Below, piece by piece: positions 1-6,258 of a stretch of DNA of 8,485 nt. The stretch comes from DASXRU01 sp039933315. Its GTDB lineage: Bacteria > Acidobacteriota > Blastocatellia > Pyrinomonadales > Pyrinomonadaceae. Position 1 is the first letter of the stretch. Each line of letters opens with the position of its first letter. The position numbers and the translations under genes were made by a program. The DNA lies in the NCBI GenBank assembly GCA_039933315.1, contig JBDTOI010000174.1:1-8485 (forward strand), read 5' to 3'. The notes under the pieces were generated by a model, which saw nothing but the letters and a program-made list of their open reading frames with translations, was not told the origin of the DNA and ran no database searches.

Positions 1-3000
1 AGCGTCAAAGTGTTGGTTGCAATTCCTAATACGCCGCTGGTCAACGTGAGCGTTCCCGAGACCGTGTGGCTTCCAGTAAGGTTCACGCCCGCGGCATTAG
101 CGATGGTCAGGTTGTTAAAGGTCATCGCATCAGTGCCGATGCTCTGAGCAACCGAGCCATTGCAATTCACCGTGCCACCGTTGGCTGCGAAGGCTCCACC
201 GACTTTTAGAAGATTGGCGCTAAGGTTGAGCGTGCCCGAGGTCGAGGTGAAGGTGCCGCCGCTGATGCTAATGCCGTCGGTGCCGTTGAAGTTTAGCGTG
301 CCGGCTCCGTTGATCGTGCCTCCGGTTTGTCTAATCGCATCGCCGGTGCCACCGTTCGTGACGTTGGCGTCGAACGTGCAGTTATTCAACGATGTGATAG
401 TGCCGGCGCTGATAAAGATCGCGCCACCATCGCCACCGCCTGAGCTATCGCTGTTCGCGGTATTGTTGGTGAAAGTCAGGGCGTTCAAAGTAATTGGGCC
501 AAAGATCGACGCACCGGCCTGGCTGATCGCAATGCTGCCGCCGTTGTTTTTCGCACTATTGCCATTGCCGGCACCCGCTTGCCCAATTGTGCTGCTGGTT
601 TGCACAGTAAGGCCCGCGGTGGAATCTGCCGGAATCCCGGTCCAGGCGTTAAAGATTCCACCGCCATTGACTGCGCTATTGCCGTCTACGTGGCTGGTGG
701 TTTGTATGATCGCTGTACCAAAGAAGTTATAGATCCCGCCACCGTCTCCCGCGAGGCTGTTGTCGCTGTCAGCCTGATTGCCAGTGACGTTCACGGTAGT
801 CAACGTTAGGGTCGAAGCCGCGTTGGTGACCGCATTCCTTGCGCTACTGTAAATTCCTCCGGCGTTGCCTTTGCTCAAATTATTGCTAATGGTGCTGGTT
901 GAAATGGCAACGGTCGGGCTATTGATCTGAATGCCTCCACCACCTATCGTGCCGGCTGTTGTATTGGCGACATTGTTTTGAATGGTGCTACCCGAAATGG
1001 TAACTGACAGGCCACCGCGCGCATCGACTCCGCCGGGTGCGCCAAACGTCGGGTCAGTAGCTGTATTTCCGTCTGCCACCAGCGCGCCGCCAATGGTGCT
1101 GTTAGTGATATTTAGGAATTGGGTTTCGACGGTGTTTCCTCCGGTCCAGGCGACCCCGCCCGTACTTTGATTGGTGGCGGTATTTGCTCGAACAATACTC
1201 GACGAGTTAACCGTTAACGAACCGAAGCCTGCCCATACACCGCCACCCTGACCGGCAGAAGTGTTAGCGGATAGTTTGACGTTGGTCAGGGTCAGTAATC
1301 CTATATTGGTGTTGGCTAGATCGGAACCGTCATAGTATATGGCGCCGCCTTCCAGGAAACTGCCACTGCCGGTCGGTGAAAAACCATTTTGCATTGTCAG
1401 GTTGGTAAGCGTGACAGCTATCCGCCGGTGAAATCCGATAACGACGACATCGTTAACCTCGAGAATCCGCTCCTTGTTGTTCGGAACATTCGTAGCCAAC
1501 GTCGGGCTGAGGGTGCCCATTTGAATAATGCATCCGTCGCGTGTGCCACCGGTGATGCTAACCGCCGTTAGGATAGGAGAGCCGTCAAACAGGTCCCAAC
1601 TAAAAATGTCCAGGTCCCCGCTTTGCTCGGTCGCGCCGAAGGTGTTGGCCTCGTCGTCTGGTGGTCCCAGTGTCAACGTATAGGTTCCGTCGGGAACGAT
1701 GATGGCGTTCGAGCCGCCGGTATGGTTTGACTGCATGACCGCTGCGCGTAGCGTGCACAAACCATTAGAAGCCTGACATACGCCATTTGCAACGTTGCTA
1801 TCAGGAAGATCGGCGGTGGAGTTGACGTTGAAGTTAGCGTCGGGTGTGATGATTGATACATCCGGCTCCATCTTGTTCGATCCCAATACGACCGTGCCCG
1901 GCTTGACCCCAACACTCAGGCGCATAGACACCGCTGCTATGGGCGCGCCCTCGACTGATATCTCTTTTGCATCGCTGGAGTGCTGTTTGCTTTCACCCTG
2001 GAGCTTCGCTATATCCAGATCGTTTCTGAAGACCCGGACACTATTATTAATCCCATCACCAATGAGCAGCTCGTCCAGGGGCTGGCTGAATGCGTTCGAT
2101 CTTTGGAAAACTACCTTACCGGCGCCGGTGTAAGCTGATGCGCGCTTCATCGTCTGCGCGACCTTCCAACCGGAGGCACGATTCGGGCGTATCAATTTAT
2201 TGGTTTCGGCCGTTAAAGTTTCCATGTCGATCTTGTCCCGCAAGAACGACCGGCGCAGCTTGCCGATAGTCTCCTTCTCGGCTTTGGTGAAGGGGCGAGT
2301 ATCGGGAGTTCCGCGTGCCGATAGATAAACTGTGCCGTCGTCAGAAAGCAAAGCAATCTCGCGCTGGTGGTTTCGATCGAGAGTAAAGTCCCCCGTAGCC
2401 AGCCCTCTGATTGCGAAAGGAACATTCTGCCGCTCGATGGACACAGACTCCGCGCCACTATTCGCACCCGCTATCGGCGGGACGCTTCGTCCATGAATAA
2501 CCACCACCTCAGTCGAGCTGGCGGCGGCGAGATCGGTAATGCCGTCGCCGTCCAACTGATCGAACGCCAAACTAGTTACTTCTCCGGCCATGGAGTGGCT
2601 TTCGGGGCCGCCAGCCAAATCTTCGGTCTTATTGTAGACAGCCAGTCGGGGTCCGCCCGGCGCGGAAAGACCGAGCGCCAATTGCGTAAAAACTCCGAGT
2701 TGTTGTGGCGCCGCACCCATCTCCGTCAAGACCCCGGGCACCTCAATGGCCTGAGCACCGCCTAAATTCCCCTGGCCGTCGCCGGCGAGTAAATACATTC
2801 TCTGGCCGCCACGTGCAGCCGCCATCACATCCGCATAGCCGTCGGAATTGAAGTCGCCAAACTGTAAAAAGTCGGGCGCTTCGGGCAATGAATACAGTTG
2901 TACTTCTGCAAGAAATGGGGAAGGATAACGACCCTGCGTGATAGCTTGAAAAACAACTGGATCAGTCGGTGAGATCGCCTGCAGGTTCCCGTGACGCATC

Positions 3001-3350
3001 CCGATCGCGCCGGCCCCGCTGTTGGCGTAACCAATCACCAAATCGCCCATGCCATCGCCATTGAAGTCATCAGAGATCATCGACCGCGGCTGTAGCTGCG
3101 CGGACTCTGCCGCCTGCTGCAGGTCGGGCGCTCCCAGATAACGACTCTGCATATCGCGTCCCAGCTTTAAATTGAACCGGTGTGGTCCCAGGCCGATATC
3201 GAACAGCCGAACCGCTCCATCGCTCTTGCCAGGCCGAACGTTTTTTGGCGCCTCAGAATTAACGGTGGTCGCGAGGCCCAGCGCAAAGAGACAGCAGAGC
3301 GTCAAGGCAACGAGCAAACTTATAGAGCGGGACGAGGTGACGTTTTTCAT
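1..3350 (-). CDS. Giant exported FG-GAP / CSLREA / parallel beta-helix protein, N-terminal 1116 codons (C-terminus outside window)
   Basis: This is one open frame from ATG at 3350 to the left edge, checked by translation with no stop or frameshift. Upstream is an AAGGGA ribosome site about 8 bases away. Residues 1-34 form a Sec-type signal (basic start, LLVALTLCCLFALGLA core); its cysteines do not fit a lipobox. FG-GAP/VCBS calcium-loop motifs lie near residues 94 (DDFNGDG), 166 (DFNSDG) and 264 (DQLDGDG), with degenerate propeller-like sequence to about 500. A CSLREA-type motif follows at about 508-545 (CTLRAAV from residue 532). From about 590 to 1035 there are short repeats of the N-x-A/T-x(n)-GGGI type, typical of a right-handed parallel beta-helix. 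From about 1040 the sequence changes to GTLTL/GGTVNCNG repeats of haemagglutinin-like character. Family knowledge points to a surface or secreted adhesin-like protein; ligand and anchoring are unknown because the C-terminus is missing. An internal rather than N-terminal CSLREA motif is unusual. Confidence 0.9.
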   Translation of the reverse strand, partial: MKNVTSSRSISLLVALTLCCLFALGLATTVNSEAPKNVRPGKSDGAVRLFDIGLGPHRFNLKLGRDMQSRYLGAPDLQQAAESAQLQPRSMISDDFNGDGMGDLVIGYANSGAGAIGMRHGNLQAISPTDPVVFQAITQGRYPSPFLAEVQLYSLPEAPDFLQFGDFNSDGYADVMAAARGGQRMYLLAGDGQGNLGGAQAIEVPGVLTEMGAAPQQLGVFTQLALGLSAPGGPRLAVYNKTEDLAGGPESHSMAGEVTSLAFDQLDGDGITDLAAASSTEVVVIHGRSVPPIAGANSGAESVSIERQNVPFAIRGLATGDFTLDRNHQREIALLSDDGTVYLSARGTPDTRPFTKAEKETIGKLRRSFLRDKIDMETLTAETNKLIRPNRASGWKVAQTMKRASAYTGAGKVVFQRSNAFSQPLDELLIGDGINNSVRVFRNDLDIAKLQGESKQHSSDAKEISVEGAPIAAVSMRLSVGVKPGTVVLGSNKMEPDVSIITPDANFNVNSTADLPDSNVANGVCQASNGLCTLRAAVMQSNHTGGSNAIIVPDGTYTLTLGPPDDEANTFGATEQSGDLDIFSWDLFDGSPILTAVSITGGTRDGCIIQMGTLSPTLATNVPNNKERILEVNDVVVIGFHRRIAVTLTNLTMQNGFSPTGSGSFLEGGAIYYDGSDLANTNIGLLTLTNVKLSANTSAGQGGGVWAGFGSLTVNSSSIVRANTATNQSTGGVAWTGGNTVETQFLNITNSTIGGALVADGNTATDPTFGAPGGVDARGGLSVTISGSTIQNNVANTTAGTIGGGGIQINSPTVAISTSTISNNLSKGNAGGIYSSARNAVTNAASTLTLTTVNVTGNQADSDNSLAGDGGGIYNFFGTAIIQTTSHVDGNSAVNGGGIFNAWTGIPADSTAGLTVQTSSTIGQAGAGNGNSAKNNGGSIAISQAGASIFGPITLNALTFTNNTANSDSSGGGDGGAIFISAGTITSLNNCTFDANVTNGGTGDAIRQTGGTINGAGTLNFNGTDGISISGGTFTSTSGTLNLSANLLKVGGAFAANGGTVNCNGSVAQSIGTDAMTFNNLTIANAAGVNLTGSHTVSGTLTLTSGVLGIATNTLT

Positions 3351-3617
3351 GATTGAATTCCCTTGGAAGTGGTAGGAGAAATGCACACCAGTCAAGCTAA
3401 GTTATATGGACGCCTACTTAAAGCGGCACGAAGGGCTGGTAAGGGCCTCGTGACGAAACGGATCGCAACTAAGCCAGATTGTTTGGATTCTGAAATCGAA
3501 CGTGCTCCAGAGACGACAGCGATAGCATCATACATCGAACGAGCGCCCGTGAAAAGTCACTGGCGCTCGTTTGATGATTCAGTTCCCAACAAAATTGGCT
3601 GCGTGGCAAACTGCTCT
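3351..3617. other. Gene-free gap between collar gene 3 and the giant left gene
   Basis: These 267 bases hold no convincing gene. Small open frames crossing the gap have no good start context and overlap real genes out of frame. The gap contains the strong hairpin at 3533-3576 and, nearer the left gene, possible but weak minus-strand promoter elements: TATAAC at 3406-3401 and TTGACT at 3395-3390, neither with a good partner box. The giant left gene may therefore have its own promoter here or be read through from the collar operon; the sequence does not decide. Confidence 0.6.
3533..3576 (-). terminator. Strong hairpin after the collar operon, possible terminator or mRNA 3' stabiliser
   Basis: A 15-base arm at 3533-3547 pairs with 3562-3576, including one G-U pair in the plus-strand reading (3537 with 3572). 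After one mismatch (3548/3561) it continues for 4 more pairs (GTGA with TCAC) around an AAAG loop (CTTT on the minus strand). It lies 41 bases beyond the TAG stop of the third collar gene. No T-tract follows on either strand, so it is not a textbook intrinsic terminator. A transcript-end stabiliser, an attenuating hairpin or a dispersed palindromic element are alternatives. Confidence 0.55.
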
Positions 3618-4136
3618 CTACGAGCGGGGGGGAAAGACTCCCTGCAATGCGATGATGAAAGTCACCACCAGATATGGTTGCAGGTTGTTATGTGGCAGGC
3701 TGCCACCCGTTGGCGCCAGAGCCTGGGGTGACATCGGAGTATTCGGCACAGTATTGACGTACTGCTTGACGATGCTTGAGCCGGCCCAGGTCTGTGCCGC
3801 CGGCGTCTGGGAATTGCCCAATGAGGTCCTGGCATTGGCGATGTGATTGTGCGAGGGCATCTCGCCCTCAAGCAGAGTTATGAAGTCGCTTCCAGATTGC
3901 TCACCCAGGAAGCGCTCCGTCAGACCGCTCCCCTGGCCCGGGTGCATGGGCGCGCTATTCTGGAGATTGGGCAGCGCGAAAGTGCTCTTTCCATCACCAC
4001 CATAAAAGGTGCCCAGCAGCGAAAAGAGCGCGGTGTTTTGCGAGATGGGCAAAAGCTGTCCGTCACACAGGGCCCAGCCGGTGGGAGCAAAGTTTCCAGC
4101 AAACATTTTGATTTCTGCAACGAACGGGCTCGACAT
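3618..4136 (-). CDS. Tail-collar domain protein, MdpB-like, third of three tandem copies (172 aa)
   Basis: Residues 7-62 match the phage tail collar domain (Pfam PF07484 type, COG4675 'microcystin-dependent protein' group): AEIKMFAGNFAPTGWALCDG, then LPIS, LFSLLGTFYGGDG, TFALPNLQ. An HxH pair at H96/H98 (PSHNH) resembles the HxH motif that binds metal in trimeric phage fibres such as T4 gp12. The middle (about 100-145) is unlike its neighbours, whereas the end (GGSLPHNNLQPYLVVTFIIALQGVFP) is shared. The usual arginine after LQ is absent (LQNSAP against LQSRIP), so this copy is the most divergent around residue 60. ATG 4136 is supported by AAGGAG at 4151-4146, 9 bases upstream. No signal peptide is seen. 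It lies 50 bases after collar copy 2, probably in one transcript. Function in non-phage bacteria is unknown; a secreted or surface receptor-binding role is inferred. Confidence 0.92.
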   Translation of the reverse strand: MSSPFVAEIKMFAGNFAPTGWALCDGQLLPISQNTALFSLLGTFYGGDGKSTFALPNLQNSAPMHPGQGSGLTERFLGEQSGSDFITLLEGEMPSHNHIANARTSLGNSQTPAAQTWAGSSIVKQYVNTVPNTPMSPQALAPTGGSLPHNNLQPYLVVTFIIALQGVFPPRS

Positions 4137-4186
4137 GATCTGCTTCTCCTTCAGTTTTCAAACTGGACTTTACTACGGCGCAGAAG

Positions 4187-4717
4187 TTAATTCCGGGATG
4201 GGAAGACTCCCTGCAGGGCGATAATGAAATTGAGCACTAAGTACGGCTGCCTATTCTCATGCGGCTGACTTCCGCCGGTATTGGAGACGGACCCGGGATT
4301 CATCGCCGCCGCCGCGAACCCGGGAGATGCCGGTGACTCGTATGGGTTTTGCGTGCTGATCGCCCAGATGTTGTGCTGGACGACGGGAGAGCCGGCGGCC
4401 GGGAAGGGCAGATTGCCCGAAGTATTACTAGCGTTTGGTACATGTGTATGAGTCGGCATCTCCGAGATGGTCATGGTGTGAACGGCTTCTCCGCCTCTCT
4501 CGCCCAGAGTCTTGCTGCCCACGTGAAGCGGAATGCGCCCGCGAAAGTCAGGCAGGGCAAAAGTGGTTTGTCCATCGCCGCCATAAGTGGTCCCGAGTAT
4601 CGAGAATAAGGCCTGGTTCTGATTGATCGGCAGAAATTGGCCATTGCAGAAGGCCCAACCTTTGGGGGGGAAGTTAAACGAGACGATTTTTATTTCACCT
4701 AGAAATGGGGTTCCCAT
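4187..4717 (-). CDS. Tail-collar domain protein, MdpB-like, second of three tandem copies (176 aa)
   Basis: The collar domain occupies residues 7-62: GEIKIVSFNFPPKGWAFCNG, LPINQNQALFSILGTTYGGDG, TFALPDFRGRIPLH. The HxH pair is H90/H92 (PTHTH). The middle, about 93-147, is rich in P, A, S and N and differs from both neighbours; the end (GGSQPHENRQPYLVLNFIIALQGVFPSRN) is conserved. The FNFPPKGW segment replaces the FGGNFAPAGW of copy 1 and is encoded over a C7 run (plus-strand G7 at 4664-4670). ATG 4717 has AGGAG at 4731-4727, 9 bases upstream. The gene starts 45 bases after the stop of copy 1 and ends 50 bases before copy 3. No signal peptide or membrane segment is seen. Membership of the collar family is clear; cellular role is unknown. 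Confidence 0.93.
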   Translation of the reverse strand: MGTPFLGEIKIVSFNFPPKGWAFCNGQFLPINQNQALFSILGTTYGGDGQTTFALPDFRGRIPLHVGSKTLGERGGEAVHTMTISEMPTHTHVPNASNTSGNLPFPAAGSPVVQHNIWAISTQNPYESPASPGFAAAAMNPGSVSNTGGSQPHENRQPYLVLNFIIALQGVFPSRN

Positions 4718-4762
4718 AATCTTATTCTCCTCAGAATTCCGGCGGACCGGCGAAGCGCAGCT

Positions 4763-5290
4763 CTATGTTTGACTCGGAAAAATACCAAACAGCGAAATGA
4801 TGAAACTAATAACCAGGTACGGGCCCATGTTGTCGTGTGGCTGGTTCCCGCCGGTGAACAGGATGCCCTGAGCGTGCATGGTGCCCGCAGGTGGATTAGG
4901 GGGCGTGGAATAGCATTGCTCACCCGTTCCCGCCGCGGACCAGGTCGCGCCTCCCGGATTCGAGAGCGTGCCCGCATTGCTGTTGGCGACAGGCGTGTGC
5001 GCGTGAGCGGGGATCTGATTTACTGTCAGAGTAACCGATTCAACCCCCGCTTTTTCCCCAAGCTGGTAAGTGTTACCGTCTTGACCAGTACCCGCATGGA
5101 GCGGAATGCGGCTTTGGAGATCCGGAATCCCGAAGGTCTCCTGCCCATCGCCGCCATAAGTCGTTCCAATCAGGTTAAAGAGCGTATCGTTCTCCGAAAT
5201 TGGCATCAGTTGGCCATCACAAAACGCCCAACCTGCAGGAGCGAAGTTACCGCCAAACATCCTGATTTCTCCAACATATGGCTGACTCAT
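4763..5290 (-). CDS. Tail-collar domain protein, MdpB-like, first of three tandem copies (175 aa)
   Basis: The collar domain spans residues 7-64 (GEIRMFGGNFAPAGWAFCDG, LMPISENDTLFNLIGTTYGGDG, TFGIPDLQSRIPLH), the canonical form among the three. H96/H98 (PAHAH) gives the HxH motif. The variable middle, about 100-145, includes GGATWSAAGTGEQCYSTP with a second cysteine at 126 that copies 2 and 3 lack. The end is GGNQPHDNMGPYLVISFIISLFGIFPSQT. Its length is usual for stand-alone bacterial collar proteins. ATG 5290 is fixed by a strong AGAGGAGG at 5304-5297, 6 bases upstream. It is promoter-proximal in the probable three-gene operon and faces the Tat-protein gene across a shared 411-base intergenic region. 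No phage head, tail tube, sheath or lysis gene lies nearby, so this is unlikely to be a prophage remnant, although the domain itself is phage-related. Confidence 0.94.
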   Translation of the reverse strand: MSQPYVGEIRMFGGNFAPAGWAFCDGQLMPISENDTLFNLIGTTYGGDGQETFGIPDLQSRIPLHAGTGQDGNTYQLGEKAGVESVTLTVNQIPAHAHTPVANSNAGTLSNPGGATWSAAGTGEQCYSTPPNPPAGTMHAQGILFTGGNQPHDNMGPYLVISFIISLFGIFPSQT

Positions 5291-5379
5291 TAGTATCCTC
5301 CTCTAACAGCACACGACAGTTTAATTTCTGAAAGCGTGAAACAAAATGTAGATTGGAAAAAGGGCCAGGTCTCGCTTCA

Positions 5380-5451
5380 TTTGCTTGAATCAGTTCGTCG
5401 AGGTTGGGGATTGTAGTCTCTGAGGCCATATTAGTTCAAGCAAAATTTTGC
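5380..5451. promoter_or_regulatory. Overlapping palindromes, candidate operator for the collar operon
   Basis: TTTGCTTGAA at 5380-5389 is repeated inverted as TTCAAGCAAA at 5435-5444, and the second arm overlaps a perfect palindrome, GCAAAATTTTGC, at 5440-5451. On the minus strand a TAATAT hexamer (5433-5428) lies 6 bases after the palindrome and could be a -10 box for the collar operon, about 140 bases before the first start codon. No acceptable -35 box is seen at the right distance. This would suit binding by a dimeric regulator, but the regulator is unknown and chance in AT-rich DNA is possible. Confidence 0.3.
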
Positions 5452-5585
5452 CATTTATTTGAGAAACATTTTCATCAATTCCAAAACTCCTACGTCTGGA
5501 AATTAGCAGATCCCGCAAAAGTCCTATCTTTTCTGGCAAATCTTCGGAGCTGGATAAGAAAATTCCGACCAACCATAAAAAAGTC

Positions 5586-5614
5586 TTGAAAATTTGTCAC
5601 AAGGCTACTAGACT
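5586..5614 (+). promoter_or_regulatory. Candidate sigma-70-type promoter for the Tat-protein gene
   Basis: TTGAAA (5586-5591) and TAGACT (5609-5614) are separated by 17 bases, matching the TTGACA/TATAAT consensus at about five and four of six positions. The start codon is 87 bases downstream. A 6-base inverted repeat (GACTGC 5611-5616, GCAGTC 5633-5638) begins inside the -10 box and could be an operator or a small leader hairpin. Consensus use in this phylum is uncertain. Confidence 0.35.
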
Positions 5615-5701
5615 GCCCGCTCCGAATCGTCCGCAGTCCCGACGCCAAGTAAGAGCTTTTCGCTGCATTCCAAATCGACAATATTTACAGGAGATTCCGG
5701 C

Positions 5702-6157
5702 ATGTCACTTTCAAGACGTAAATTCCTGCGAGCAGGAACGCTGGTTGCCCTCGCGGCCGGTATTCCAGCCAAGGCGGTCCTGGCGGAAACGCTGGTTGTA
5801 CCAAACTCGCCTCTTCCGGCTTACCCCAATTTTCGCGCCGCTCTGTCTCTAAACCGTGAGGCTTTCTCTCGTTGCCTAAACACCAGATTCAGCTTCGTTC
5901 ACGGTGAAGCGACGCCGGTTGCCGTGAAATTGATCGAAGTCAATGATTTGACCCCGAACGCGAACAGACCCTCGGCCGAGGCGACCGGGAAAGAATGCTT
6001 TGCGGCGGTCTTCATCGGATCTCACAACGCGCCTTTACGACAGGAAACTTACACGGTCACGCACGAATCACTCGGAAGATTTTCCATGCTGGTAGTTCCC
6101 GTTGCCAGCAATAAAGAAGGTCTCTACTACGAGGCAGTTTTCAACCGACTCCACTGA
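5702..6157 (+). CDS. Small Tat-exported protein, DUF6916-like (151 aa)
   Basis: The N-terminus is a clear twin-arginine signal: SRRKFLR at residues 4-10, hydrophobic AGTLVALAAGIP, likely cleavage after AVLA near residue 29. The mature part, about 120 residues, begins NFRAALSLNREAFSRCLN. Its pattern of FAAVFIGSHNAPLRQETYTV, LGRFSMLVVPV and YYEAVFNRLH (residues 100-151) resembles small one-domain proteins that I recall as DUF6916; this label is from memory. ATG 5702 has AGGAGA at 5689-5694, 7 bases upstream. Tat export implies folding before transport, sometimes with a cofactor, but no metal-site pattern is obvious. Cysteines are C58 and C99. It is transcribed divergently from the three collar genes and sits 101 bases before the second giant beta-helix gene, so it may be an accessory for one of them. 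Enzymatic function is not indicated. Confidence 0.85.
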   Translation: MSLSRRKFLRAGTLVALAAGIPAKAVLAETLVVPNSPLPAYPNFRAALSLNREAFSRCLNTRFSFVHGEATPVAVKLIEVNDLTPNANRPSAEATGKECFAAVFIGSHNAPLRQETYTVTHESLGRFSMLVVPVASNKEGLYYEAVFNRLH

Positions 6158-6160
6158 AGC

Positions 6161-6196
6161 TCACTGCTTTCCCTGACGTTCACTGTTTCCCTGGGG
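6161..6196. repeat. Short imperfect tandem repeat downstream of the Tat-protein gene
   Basis: TCACTGCTTTCCCTGACGT (6161-6179) is followed directly by TCACTGTTTCCCTGGGG (6180-6196), the second copy lacking one C. It lies in the gap after the stop codon. Chance or small slippage duplication are both plausible; no function is indicated. Confidence 0.4.
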
Positions 6197-6215
6197 CAGA
6201 TAGAATCCTTGCCCA

Positions 6216-6245
6216 GTCGGAGCGGTTTATCGCTTCGATTTTCTC
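6216..6245 (+). terminator. Hairpin plus T-rich tail between the Tat-protein gene and the giant right gene
   Basis: TCGGAGCG (6217-6224) pairs with CGCTTCGA (6231-6238) around a GTTTAT loop, with one G-U pair and a possible extra G-U at 6216/6239, and is followed by TTTTCTC. This has the form of a modest intrinsic terminator 60 bases after the upstream stop codon. It ends just before the AAGGAG site of the next gene (6248-6253), so it could instead influence translation or act as an attenuator. Confidence 0.4.
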
Positions 6246-6258
6246 AGAAGGAGAATTC

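Larger units (their letters stand above)
5291..5701. promoter_or_regulatory. AT-rich divergent intergenic region shared by the collar operon and the Tat-protein gene
   Basis: These 411 bases are clearly richer in A+T than the flanking genes and contain no credible gene; short frames inside have no homology I recognise and overlap the collar start. They must contain promoters for both directions. Visible structure: a 12-base palindrome at 5440-5451, a 10-base inverted repeat at 5380-5389 / 5435-5444, a candidate plus-strand promoter at 5586-5614 and a 6-base inverted repeat at 5611-5616 / 5633-5638. Confidence 0.6.

Noticed and set aside
160..732. 190-codon plus-strand open frame, proline and valine rich
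   Set aside because: It lies wholly antisense to the giant left gene, whose frame gives coherent beta-helix repeats. The low-complexity composition is the mirror of that repeat coding.
3320..3350. Lipoprotein signal at the N-terminus of the giant left protein
   Set aside because: The two cysteines in the hydrophobic core are preceded by L or C rather than G, A or S at -1, so the lipobox pattern fails.
3618..5290. Prophage remnant or phage-tail-like particle locus
   Set aside because: Only collar domains are present. No baseplate, sheath, tube, capsid, lysis or integrase gene is seen in the window, and stand-alone collar proteins are common in non-phage settings.
4769..5293. 174-codon plus-strand open frame opposite collar copy 1
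   Set aside because: Antisense to a clear collar-domain gene with a strong ribosome site; the translation is arginine rich with no recognisable domain.
5247..5429. 60-codon minus-strand open frame upstream of the collar operon
   Set aside because: It has no ribosome site, overlaps the start of collar copy 1 out of frame and resembles no family I know. A leader peptide is possible but unsupported.
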